Shown here: positions 1-8,767 of the stretch, piece by piece
Numbering within the stretch: the first letter of the stretch is position 1
How the letters are laid out: every line of letters begins with the position of its first letter
Assembly: GCA_016098155.1 (NCBI GenBank)
Contig: JAAAJB010000212.1
Span: 1 to 53,338 of the forward strand
DNA from: Actinomortierella ambigua
Taxonomy: Eukaryota; Mortierellomycota; Mortierellomycetes; Mortierellales; Mortierellaceae
Length of the DNA: 53,338 bases
Direction of reading: 5' to 3'
Notes under the pieces: generated by a model
What the model saw: the letters and a program-made list of their open reading frames with translations, nothing else
Database searches by the model: none
What the model was told of the DNA's origin: nothing
Program-made: the position numbers and the translations under genes

Positions 1-112
1 TGTGATGGATACACATCTGCTGACCACAATTGTGCTGTGCTTCTTCCCTTTTGTTAGAGCTAAAAAGAGGATCAATATGGAGCAGCTTTTTTTCACCCTT
101 GTAACAATCTCC

Positions 113-475
113 ATGGAGGACAACGACGACCTCTTGGGCGAGATCTTCTCCTCCTCTGCTACTGTCTGTCTTCCTGGTCATGGTATCGATACGGCTCCAC
201 TTTCACGATCTCCCGGTTCCAGGATCACTTATAGTGAGCATGCAGCAGCTACGCCAATACCACGGATAGCATCAGCCAGCAAGAAGACACCTTCAGTGCT
301 GTCCAGCAGGTCTGGACTACCACCACCACGGAAGAAGAGAGGACTGGCACCTTAGCCACATCCTCAGAAGCCATCAAGATGCTCGAGGGCGAGAGAACGG
401 CTCTCAAAGTACAATCGCGAGGCTGCAGGAAGATATCACAACACTGCAGCTACCAGTGTTGGGGAGGGGGGTTTA
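113..475 (+). pseudogene. Frameshifted fragment of an acidic / coiled-coil hypothetical protein
   Basis: I do not recognise this. A possible start at 113 opens an acidic peptide (MEDNDDLLGEIFSSS). From about 239 a different frame reads as coherent protein (SISQQEDTFSAVQQVW, then EAIKMLEGERTALKV). Around 412-416 the frame slips again and continues as IARLQEDITTLQLPVLG. The last two pieces together look like one amphipathic helix broken by an indel. An intron from a donor near 185 to an AG at 237-238 would join the first two pieces in frame, but that is inference. Poly-T/A and stop-rich sequence follows. The evidence is local codon logic only; it could also be an unrelated open stretch. Confidence 0.3.
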
Positions 476-476
476 G

Positions 477-796
477 AAAAAAACCCCTTTTTTTTGAACG
501 AATGAATACCTGTTCCTCTGTTTTTTTTTAGGCCATACGGGGCAAGCTAATATCTTCAATGCTGTCCGTTGTGAATAACGGTATACTATGCTGTGCAACA
601 AAAGCACCAACTCACTCCATACTTAGTGCAGAAGCCATTGTTTCCAGAGGAGAGCCAGGCAATCAGTAGTAATGACTTAATTTAATAGTCTTCCCTTTTT
701 ATGGAGCTTGATATAAAAAAAAGGGATAACATATGGACTTCTTCTTAAAAAGAAGAGAAAGGATCCATTGTGTCTTTCATATCCCTTTTCTCTTTT
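477..796. other. Stretch without a recognisable gene
   Basis: AT-rich sequence with short homopolymers. No continuous coding frame or RNA gene was recognised. It separates two decayed fragments. Confidence 0.5.
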
Positions 797-933
797 TATC
801 CTCTTATCCACTCTGTTCCTATTATGCCATCATCCCAAACAACCATTATTAGAACGGGTATGTTACAGAGAGTTCAAGGACCTATGGTTGTTTGGGACGA
901 TGGCATAGTGGGAAAAGAGTGGATAAGAGGATA
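797..933. repeat. Large imperfect inverted repeat (50-bp arms, 37-bp loop)
   Basis: The left arm 797-846 and the reverse complement of the right arm 884-933 match at about 46 of 50 positions (for example TATCCTCTTATCCACTCT at 797-814). The loop is 847-883. Transcribed RNA would fold into a long stem. No flanking target-site duplication was obvious, and the match does not extend beyond the arms. It could be a foldback/MITE-type element or a small-RNA hairpin precursor; the sequence alone does not decide. Confidence 0.85.
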
Positions 934-944
934 CCCAGGGTACC

Positions 945-1778
945 ATGACCACTGTCCGTTTCCCAATCTACAGGGTCACGGTCGACCAAACGGAGTACAG
1001 CGACGAGGCTGACTGGCAGCAAGTCGATGTGATCAGCGGGCGGCACCTCCTCGAGTGCTTTCCCGGAATGCGTCGGCTGCTTGACGGGGACAGGCCCGTC
1101 CAAGTGTTCTCTGTGGCAAGAGAAGGCTAAGAATCCTATCCCTGCCTACAGTATCGCCTTCGGCTGCACTGGAATCTTTGTCGGTGGCCATGTCTCCATC
1201 ATATCCAACCATCTACTCTTCGCCCCCCACTGTTTTTAACTCCAGCTACGACTACCTCTGCTTCGGCCCCAACCTCGACCATCTCTATTTCGGCTCCAGC
1301 CACGACCATCTTTGTTTCAGCGACTCCAAGACCTTTGACCGCGCTTGCGCCAGGATCAGTCATCATCTCTACCGTAGGAACCCAAGTCAGTCGGTTGCCT
1401 GTCCTTCCCCCTGCCAGTGCCAACGTCAGGCTCTTTCATTCACATGAGACTTCTTCGGGAACGTCCAGCCCCACGACCGAGTACACTCTGGCGAGTGGCA
1501 CCACCCCTGACCATTCAGGGAGACGAGGTCGTATTCGGTCAGCTTCTCCGGGAAGAACATATGGCTCTCCATCGACAGTGTCGTCAGCCCCCCGTAGTCA
1601 GAATGCCCCAGCCTCGTTTGATCTTCCACCAAGCACCGTGCCTTCAGTTGTACCTCCGATGCCGCCCGCAATGACGCCAGGGCCAGTGAGCACCAGGGCT
1701 CGTAGGATAATTTGTTCGCCAGGCGAGCCTACTCGGAGAAGCGAAAGGGTTGCCGCAAATAATAAAAGAAGAAAGTAG
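945..1778 (+). pseudogene. Ser/Thr/Pro-rich hypothetical protein with a frameshift
   Basis: Unrecognised. A frame starting at 945 runs to a stop at 1128-1130. A Ser/Pro-rich frame (SLPTVSPSAALESLSVAMSP) runs from about 1112 to about 1231. At the T run near 1231-1235 the coherent composition shifts to another frame (LTPATTTSASAPTSTISISA), which stays open to the stop at 1776-1778. Removing one T there would join the two low-complexity halves. So this is either a pseudogene or an assembly error in the homopolymer. The C-terminus is basic (RSERVAANNKRRK). A 54-bp GT..AG stretch (about 1098-1151, containing CTAAG) could be an intron joining the 945 frame. No domain was identified. Confidence 0.4.
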
Positions 1779-1878
1779 TGACAGAGTTCGAGAGCCAGAA
1801 CATAAAGCGATCCGACGCCTGTTCATGATGAACAGTCCTAGCCTCAGCAGCGTAAATCGCATAGTCAGATAGTGTATT

Positions 1879-1945
1879 GGAGGGGGGGACACAAGGACAT
1901 GCTGTCATACCCCTGACAGGCGAAAAAAATTTGTGTCCCCCTTCC
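1879..1945. repeat. Nested inverted repeat with 11-bp perfect ends
   Basis: GGGGGACACAA at 1884-1894 is perfectly inverted at 1931-1941, and similarity extends a few bases outward. Inside lies a second small stem, CTGTCA/TGACAG, at about 1902-1919. It sits about 100 bp after the stop of the Ser/Pro-rich fragment. It could be a tiny foldback element or a 3'-UTR hairpin. Confidence 0.7.
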
Positions 1946-3200
1946 GTGACCGCGTGGATTGTGTAATGGGATGCATGAGAAAAAGGGCAGCAGGATTTCA
2001 GACCTCTTTTCAACATACATGTCCTAAGATTCCCTCGTGTAAGCTCCGGCTCTCATATGCACCAAATGACGCTGACTCTCTCTCTCATTGGTCGGGTCGC
2101 GTGCTAGTCGACGCAGTCAAGAAAAAAAAAAGTCTCTCTCCTCCTCAAACGCGAAAATGCATTTCTCCGAACAGCTTTGCTAGCTCGCCTTTCCAAGTAT
2201 GTCTGAGCTTTCAGCCGTTGTCCACGAGCGATTGTTTCTGTCGTGGACGCTCGGCCCACATTCGCCAGCTCGGGATCACAGTCCTTCTTGAACTCGGGCA
2301 CTACACCGTACCCGAGAATGCACATCACATGGTCGGGTCTTCTTTTCAGCCTGTCCCTGAAGAAGTGTCTGTTGAGAGTATAGCAATCTGGCTGTTGGTG
2401 TCGATCGAACCGGTTGCAGAGCCTTGACAAAAACAAAGAGGCGGAGGCGGCGCGAAGGGTAGGGGCGGCAGCGTTAGCACTGGAGGTGCTCGCTCTACTG
2501 CAGCGACCATCACTTACCACACTATCCCACACCATGGTTCTATCTCCCACGCCATGGGTCACGAAGAGTCACGTACCCGAGATCAATGCTCCAATGGGAC
2601 CAGATGACAACTTTGATCGATATCGCGACATCGCTGGATCCTTTGGCCAAGGTCGACGGCCTGTTCCAAGTGAGAACTGGATGGCCTTGCACTACCTCTG
2701 CCTCTTGCGCGACCTAGACCATGATCGACAGCGGCAGCGACCTATGAGACGTGGACACCACAATGGGTTCTACAGAAGCAATGGAGCACTCAGTATTCTG
2801 CAAAGCCTTACCTTAACGTGGGTGGTTTCCATAGCTGTTATGAGCTGTGTCAGAGGGGTAGAAGCGCATGGTGCACGTTCTGAGCGCGACTTGGTTTCCT
2901 ACTCGGTTGTGTCCCCTTCAGTTTCCGTTTCTCCAGCTGAAAGGGTGGTTTCGTCAGGGATGGGAAAAGGAAAGAAGTTGGAAGCGGAAAGTGGCATGAA
3001 GGGACGTTTCTCAGCCGAAATGCCAGGATTCATGGCACAGATGGTGGTGAATGAAGTAAGAGAATATAGCCAGAAGATGTGGCAGTATTGTATTACGAGG
3101 CGTGAGGGAAGGAAAAGGACCAGACTACTACAGGGGGGGGGGCAATACAAACAAATCTTGGTGTTGTTGTGACTGAAGTCATATTGATGGGCGCTGAATA
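1946..3200. other. Gene-fragment region, nothing assignable
   Basis: Several open frames overlap here on both strands. A minus frame at 2104-2562 contains a basic, protein-like stretch (RDRLKRRPDHVMCILGYG). A plus frame at 2414-3172 is 252 codons long, but its composition drifts. A short plus segment near 2607-2680 reads LIDIATSLDPLAKVDGL in a third frame. No frame is coherent throughout and no family is recognisable, so this is treated as decayed or non-coding. Confidence 0.4.
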
Positions 3201-3452
3201 TCACTGGCAAACAGCCTGATTATCAACACAGTGGCATTTCGTGCCACTCTGACAATTGTCGTAGGGTTTCCAGGCGCTAGAAATGTCACAGTAATAACGA
3301 CGATCAGAATCCCACTTGCTGCATGCCCATGTCACGTCGGAATCCTCGCTCTCTTTTGTGCACGAACTATCTGTGTTAAGGTCTGCTTGGCAAGTATCAC
3401 CAAGTACTGCTGTTATCATAAGCAGTGCCGCAAGAAGTTGAAGAGCATGCAT
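3201..3452 (-). CDS. Small secreted cysteine-rich protein
   Basis: A single-exon 83-residue protein. Residues 1-19 form a classic signal peptide (short hydrophobic core LLAALLMITAVLG, then DTC). The mature part of about 64 residues is polar and carries eight cysteines, an even number that suggests four disulfides. There is no membrane segment, GPI signal or basic cluster. I do not recognise a named family. The class, a small secreted cysteine-rich protein, is common in fungi, and members may act in the wall, in defence against other microbes or as effectors; that role is inference. A TATAAA lies on the minus strand about 180 bp upstream of the ATG. No other intact gene is next to it; the flanks are decayed sequence. 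Confidence 0.65.
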   Translation of the reverse strand: MHALQLLAALLMITAVLGDTCQADLNTDSSCTKESEDSDVTWACSKWDSDRRYYCDISSAWKPYDNCQSGTKCHCVDNQAVCQ

Positions 3453-3628
3453 GTTTGAAACTACTGTTTTTTAATGCCAGATGGCAGTCAATGTTAGGAT
3501 GATTTGTTGACTCAAAAAACAGCACAGCAATGATATGTACAAGCTTCGCCAACAAATGTATAAGAAAATGTTACCTTGAATATGAAGAAGAGAGTTATGG
3601 AAAATAGTTTCTGGGGGCAAGAGCTCTG

Positions 3629-3634
3629 TTTATA
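3629..3634 (-). promoter_or_regulatory. Possible TATA box for the secreted protein gene
   Basis: TATAAA on the minus strand, about 180 bp upstream of the start codon at 3452. The distance implies a leader of roughly 150 nt. Motif match only. Confidence 0.3.
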
Positions 3635-5066
3635 TTTTGCACTATGGATGCCCGTCTGTACTCTGTTTTATCTCGTGGTGTAGCGCCTAAAAGAAGACGA
3701 CAAAAGGATCAAAGGAGAGAGAAGGCAAAAGACAGGGAAGATCAACGGCAAGGGAATGTAAGTTATCAAAAGACAAGGAAAATCAAAGGGAGGCAGCAAG
3801 AGATGAAAGCACAAGGGACAACAACAAGGGACATCACCAAGAGACCATATCAAGGGACCACACCAAAAACCACACCGAAAAAGTATATCTAGGAGAGCTG
3901 TCATTGCTTTTTTGATCATTCGATGTCGGCGAGTTGAGAGCGCACTGGACGAATTATTCGCCTTGCTCGCTTTGTACAAAAACGTAGCATGAATGCAGCG
4001 AAAGTTGTGATGGAGATGGGACTTGTCAGGGGGGGGGGCGGGATAATAAGGGATAATAAGGGATGGAAGGCGGGGTAGAGTCCTGGCCACGAAAGGTCGG
4101 CCCATATAATCTCTAGTCTTTCCTCTATCTACCCGTCTACTCTTTTCAAAGGGTGTGACTCGAGCTTCAATTGAGTTTGGTATTGTAAAATGGCCATGAC
4201 TCCGAGTGAGGGATGAGAGGGAGAGGAGAAAATGGGAGGGACGAGAGTGGGCGGATCAATAAAGAGACGGCGACGCGGGGGCGTAAAAGGGATCAAGAGA
4301 AAGTGAGAAAGTGAGAAAGTAGGATGCATAATGGATTTTCCAGGGCAGTGAACATTGAGGAATGGATGCTCCAGGACAGCAATAGGATCCCTGAATTTGG
4401 TGTTCAAATGGCTCTTTTTCTTCTTTCCCCTTGTGAAAGGTTGAGGGCGCAAGGATCGCTCATTTGCCCACCAGCCTGGCATGATTGCAGCGAGAGGTTG
4501 AAATGGAGAAAGTCGAGAGACGGGAGCGAGAGAAGAGAGAGATGAGACAGACAGAAGAGTCGCGCCCAAGGAAAAGGGTCAAGTGTAGATTTATGCGTCT
4601 ATCCTGCAAGTTCTAGGGATGATACCTCATCGTCCCTGTCCCCGCGCAAGTTGTAGACGTGACCTTCTTGCTTGTGATAGAGGACGGACAGCAAAGGTGA
4701 TCCAAAAAGGATGATTGCACAGGGGTGGAGCGTACAGTTCTTGCAGATGGATGACTTTGGCGCAATAACTGGCTTGTGGCAGCCAAGCGTTCATTACATA
4801 ATAAAATGGATCTACAAGCATAATTCATTTCTGTAACAGGGATACAGAATGGTAACGAGTGTATATGCTTTAATGCTTTGGTAGTTGATGCATGTTCAAT
4901 AACAGCTCCCAGTTTTTACATCGCCATTGCCAAATCATGCTTCGCCACCGCTCTTTTACTTTGCCATTTATTGTTACTGTGGTCCAAACCTCTTGAGATA
5001 ACGTTTACAGGCTACCTTGTTGACAGCGGTATAGTATGAAGGTGCAAACTATCAACGGTGGGACAC
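3635..5066. other. Non-coding, low-complexity stretch
   Basis: No gene supported. It holds an imperfect CAAGGGACA-type tandem array near 3811-3872, a GGGATAATAA direct repeat at about 4040-4064, a poly-G tract near 4030, and GA-rich runs near 4200-4320. Open frames here are short and of biased composition. Confidence 0.5.
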
Positions 5067-5875
5067 TTAAACTCGCCGCTTCTTAGGAGAGGGGTGCGCA
5101 TGTGGGATAGGCGGAATGGATGACGTGCTTTGTACCACAGCTGTGGAGGAAGAGCCCGTGAACAATTCCATCGCCGAGACAGTCTTCTTGTGCTGAGAGA
5201 AGGATCGAACAATATCTTTCTTCATAAGGAGAAGTATTTCCAGAATCGTAACGTTTTCACTGAAAGCATGGAGGGAAGGTGCTAGCGTCAAAGGCGATCG
5301 GCGTCTGAGGCCAGTGACAGCCCCTCCTATACTTGACATCACATGGATTTGAGCAGTTGGACCTAAAGATGGCGCATAAAACAAGTTGCGGTAAGTCAGC
5401 TCAAGTCATCTGAAGCTTAGGTCAAGGATAACACGATGGGATGACTTAACTTACCACCGAAAATGAGACCGTACGTTCGGAAATGCTTTGCTTGATAGTG
5501 CTCCGGTCTCTTTCAGTGGCTCTTGCCCTGAAAATGTCGTGTAGCTGGCGTCCAATTTCCAAGATGAATCGTGCCTGTATTTTTTTGGGCAAGAGGGTCT
5601 CAATTCTTTGCTCCCTCGATACCCATCCAGTCCGATTTGGACATCCCGAACATTCTGAGGTATCCATCAGACCTGGATCCTTCCAATTTGCGTACAGTCC
5701 TCCCGTGTTGCCGTGGCACTGGCCTATCAATCAATACTCCTTTCTGGGTACAGAGTTCTGGCTCTGGTCTCAAGGACAGTTCCACACAAGCTTCAGTGTA
5801 ATTCAACATGATTACTACTGGTTTGCATTTCTGATTGACAGGAGCATAACGCGCGATGACTCTATCGTTAGACAA
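5067..5875 (-). pseudogene. Decayed multi-exon gene of an unnamed, probably lineage-expanded family
   Basis: On the minus strand one frame (5875 to about 5615) ends in RSDGYLRMFGMSKSDWMGIEG. Coding logic then continues in a second frame (about 5615 to 5452: QRIETLLPKKIQARFILEIG). The join needs a one-base slip near 5610-5620. A donor GTAAGT at 5452, a branch-like CCTAAG and an AG about 55 bp later lead in frame to LTYRNLFYAPSLGPTAQIH. That frame stays open to a stop at 5067 after a basic PSPKKRRV tail. The pattern of an (R/G)SDG..R motif followed by a helical LPK... segment resembles C-terminal parts of large families expanded in Mortierella and Glomeromycotina, but I cannot name it. It lies head-to-head with the next relic. 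Confidence 0.4.
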
Positions 5876-5932
5876 GAGATAATTTTACATACATTTCTAT
5901 CCAGTTATTTTCAAAAAAAAAATAGCACATAG

Positions 5933-6790
5933 AGTTCCCTGGATGGACAGATCAAGAATCCCATCGTGATGTACATTTCTCGGGTGCGGACATGTCTGCG
6001 GGACGAACAGTCAAAGCTGGCTTTGGACGAGGATATTCCGAGTGATGCGATGAAGATGCTATTCGAGAAGTTCGCGGGCCGGTTTCGTCCAGCAATCGTC
6101 GCTATTTTAAGTCTTTCGACACTGGCCTTAACCACAGACAAGAAATGCTTGAAATTTGTAATTAGTGTATCTTGTACTTACACCTCCCCATGTCTGTATT
6201 ATCTTCCCTTCGATAGGAGAGGATTATCGAGTGCAACGACACAGGATCGTGGGAGAGGACCATCGAGAATGCAGAGGACAGGCTCGTTTCTTGGGCGAGT
6301 CGGTACATCAAGGGTAACTTGTGTTATGGAATCAATCGTCTCCATGATAAACACAACAAGTACAAGCATCGGCTTGTGAATTCTATCGACAACACTCTCA
6401 GCCTCCTGATGTATCTGCGTTGCATGTTTGGAAGTCATGACCTTGTACTAAGGGAGGTAGACCCTCAGTTGGCGGAGCATGCTTTTGGCCGTAGCAAAAT
6501 CGTCCGTGGCAAAGCCGTTCCTGCGCTGGACGAACCCTTTGTTTCCAAGGCTGCCGAGAATTAACTCGCCGCCATCGATCCTTACTTTGCGAGGGAGGTG
6601 CGGAAACGTATGGTAAAATCGACGGCTATCGAGCAAGGATGTATCTTTGAGCAGCGGTTCATGTTGAAGGTCTTCTGCGAGACATTCAATGCCCGACCTC
6701 TATCAGACTGGCCCCATCATCTCTGATATGTGTCCAGCTGCTCTTGTCGGACTGCATTTTGAGGTGGGACAGGTTCATCCAATAAAAATT
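5933..6790 (+). pseudogene. Crinkler (CRN)-like C-terminal domain relic
   Basis: The plus strand reads SSLDGQIKNPIVMYISRV from 5933, then EKFAGRFRPAIVAI. After an intron ending with GATAG at about 6216 it continues ERIIECNDTGSWER, NAEDRLVSWASRYIKGNLC, AEHAFGRSKIVRG and LDEPFVSKAAEN. These motifs, in this order, are what I know from Crinkler-type protein C-termini expanded in Mortierella and Glomeromycotina. The copy is broken. A TAA at 6562-6564 interrupts the frame just after the AAEN motif, the frame slips near 6705 (SDWPH is followed by PIISDMCPAALVG in another frame), and the expected splice donor after AIVAI is not canonical. No N-terminal LFLAK-type or ubiquitin-like domain is visible upstream. 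Confidence 0.5.
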
Positions 6791-6911
6791 CTCCAAGTGG
6801 ACGCACGTCGATGTGGCCGGGGAATTTTAAAAAAGTATAGTGTTTCCGTTCAAACGACTTCTTTCTTCAGACTCATCTCACCTCATCCTTCCTCCACACG
6901 ATTGCAACACC

Positions 6912-8599
6912 ATGAAGTACTCGTCGACGCTGCTCGCCCTCAGCGCCGCTCTGTTCTCACAGGGCGCCTTGGCTGGCTTCTACAACAAGAACGATCCCAT
7001 TATCGAGCTCACTCCCAAGAACTTTGACAAGGAAGTTCTCAACTCCGACGTATGTTCTCTCTCTACAATCTTCCTTCTTGTGCACCATGCTCATTGCAAA
7101 ATGCCCAACGCTTACATTGTTCGAATTCTTTTTTTTTTTCCTTTTTCCATCTAGCATCTAGTCTTTGTTGAGTTTTATGCTCCGTGGTGCGGACACTGCA
7201 AAAAGTACGAATACCCCTCCCCTCCAGTCAATTGACGTGAGTCGCACTTCCAAAGTTTCAGGGACAACACAGAAATATCTAACCTTTCTGTGCTTTTCTC
7301 TCTCTTTTCGTTTTAGCTTGATTTCAACATACCGAAAGGCAGCCAAGAACTTGGAAGGCATTGCAAAGTTTGGTGCGATCGACTGTGACAACGACAACAA
7401 CCGGTCCGTCTGTTCGCGGTACGGAATCCGCGGCTTCCCGACGCTCAAGGCCTTCCCAGGCGTGTCGCAGGCCTACCTGAAGAAGCACACCGTCGGCAAG
7501 AAGAACCCCATCGACTACAACGGCGAGCGGTCTGCGGGCGCGATCGTCGACTTTTTGACACGCCACCTGCCCGATAATGTGCGGAACGTGTCGAAGCGCC
7601 CGACCTCGGAGCGCAACACGAACATTGACGATCTGATTGCAGATGAGGTAGAGAGAGAGATAATATGGTAGTTTTTTTTCTCACACTCCCGCTAACTATT
7701 TTTTTTTGTACCCTGTTCATTAGAAACATGTTCGCGCGCTGTTGTTGACGGACCGCGATAAGACGAGCGCGATGTACAAGGGTCTGGCGACCGAGTTTGC
7801 ACACAAGCTGCACGTCGCGTCGTTTTCCCACCCAGACTCGGCGACCCTGACCAAGCTCGAGGTCGACTCGATGCCAGCCTTGGTCGTCTTCCACAAGGGC
7901 AGCCAACAACCTACAAAGTACACTGGACCCTTGAAGCGCGAGGCCCTCGCCGAGCATTTCGCCAGTCTCGTTTCTGGTGAGCCGGATGAATCCTCAGAGT
8001 CAAACGATGGCAACAACAACAACAACAGCGGCAACACCGCTTCGTCGACTGAGCCCTTTGATCCCAAGGTGCATCAAGCCAAGACACAGGCCGATCTGGC
8101 ACGCGAGTGTCTGGACAAGGCCGCAGGCACTTGTCTGTTGGCGCTCATGGTGGTGGAGGAAGAGTTTCCAGAGTCGGTGGAACAACATACGGCGAACCTG
8201 GCGGTTCTGGAACGGGTCAAGGCTGCGATGCACGAGAAGGAGCAAAAGGGCACCCGTGCCCCTGTCCACATCGTCTGGTTGGATGCGTTGAACAAGGATG
8301 TGCAACGGCTGCGGGATCAATTCCAGCTGTCGTCGGATGTCCCCGGTCTGATGTTGGTCCACCCGAGACGTAAGGCGTTTGTGCCGTTTGTCGGCGCGTT
8401 TGATTTCGAGGGCGTCATGGAATGGCTCCAGGAGGCTGGATCGCAGCGCGCACATGCGATTGCGTACTCGCACGAGTTGGTCCTGGAGGAAGAGGAGGTG
8501 GTGAAGAAGCAGAAGGATGAGGAGAAGCCTTTGGAGAAGGATGCTGGTATGAAGGACCAGGGTGCTGGCTCCAACAGCCTCCCCAAGGATGAACTCTAA
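6912..8599 (+). CDS. ER protein disulfide isomerase with one CGHC thioredoxin domain
   Basis: Exons 6912-7049, 7155-7204, 7317-7647 and 7724-8599; the frame closes to 464 residues. Residues 1-21 are a signal peptide (MKYSSTLLALSAALFSQGALA). The thioredoxin domain carries the active site FYAPWCGHCKN with cysteines 58 and 61, and later the cis-proline segment GIRGFPTLKAF. A second, redox-inactive thioredoxin-like fold follows from about 174 (VRALLLTDRDKT, SMPALVVFHKG). An Asn/Ser-rich linker near 265 leads to a third, PDI-b-like part and an acidic tail ending KDEL, the ER retrieval signal. It should oxidise or isomerise disulfides in nascent secretory proteins. One active CGHC domain plus KDEL resembles yeast Mpd1 or an animal P5 with one domain lost. 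The start is the first ATG before a signal peptide. Introns 1 and 2 flank the tiny active-site exon. Confidence 0.92.
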
Positions 8600-8608
8600 T
8601 GCCTAACC

Positions 8609-8614
8609 AATAAA
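8609..8614 (+). terminator. Polyadenylation signal of the PDI gene
   Basis: AATAAA ten bases after the PDI stop codon. The convergent minus-strand gene ends at 8768, so the two 3' ends lie within 170 bp. Confidence 0.5.
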
Positions 8615-8767
8615 TACAAATACCACATTCTCGATCAGAAATGACTACAAAGGACCCCTCAGCAGAGGCGCTTCATCATTGTTGGAGAAAAAAAGATATG
8701 AAAGCGAGATGGGGAGATGGCTGGAAAGGAGAGAGCATACTATTTGGTTTGTAAGTACTCGGGATGA

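Noticed and set aside
2414..3172. 252-codon plus frame
   Set aside because: No recognisable domain; protein-like pieces occur in different frames, so it is listed only as fragment-bearing sequence.
4129..4569. 146-codon minus frame
   Set aside because: Pro/Ser/Leu-rich mirror of purine-rich sequence; no start context, domain or splice structure.
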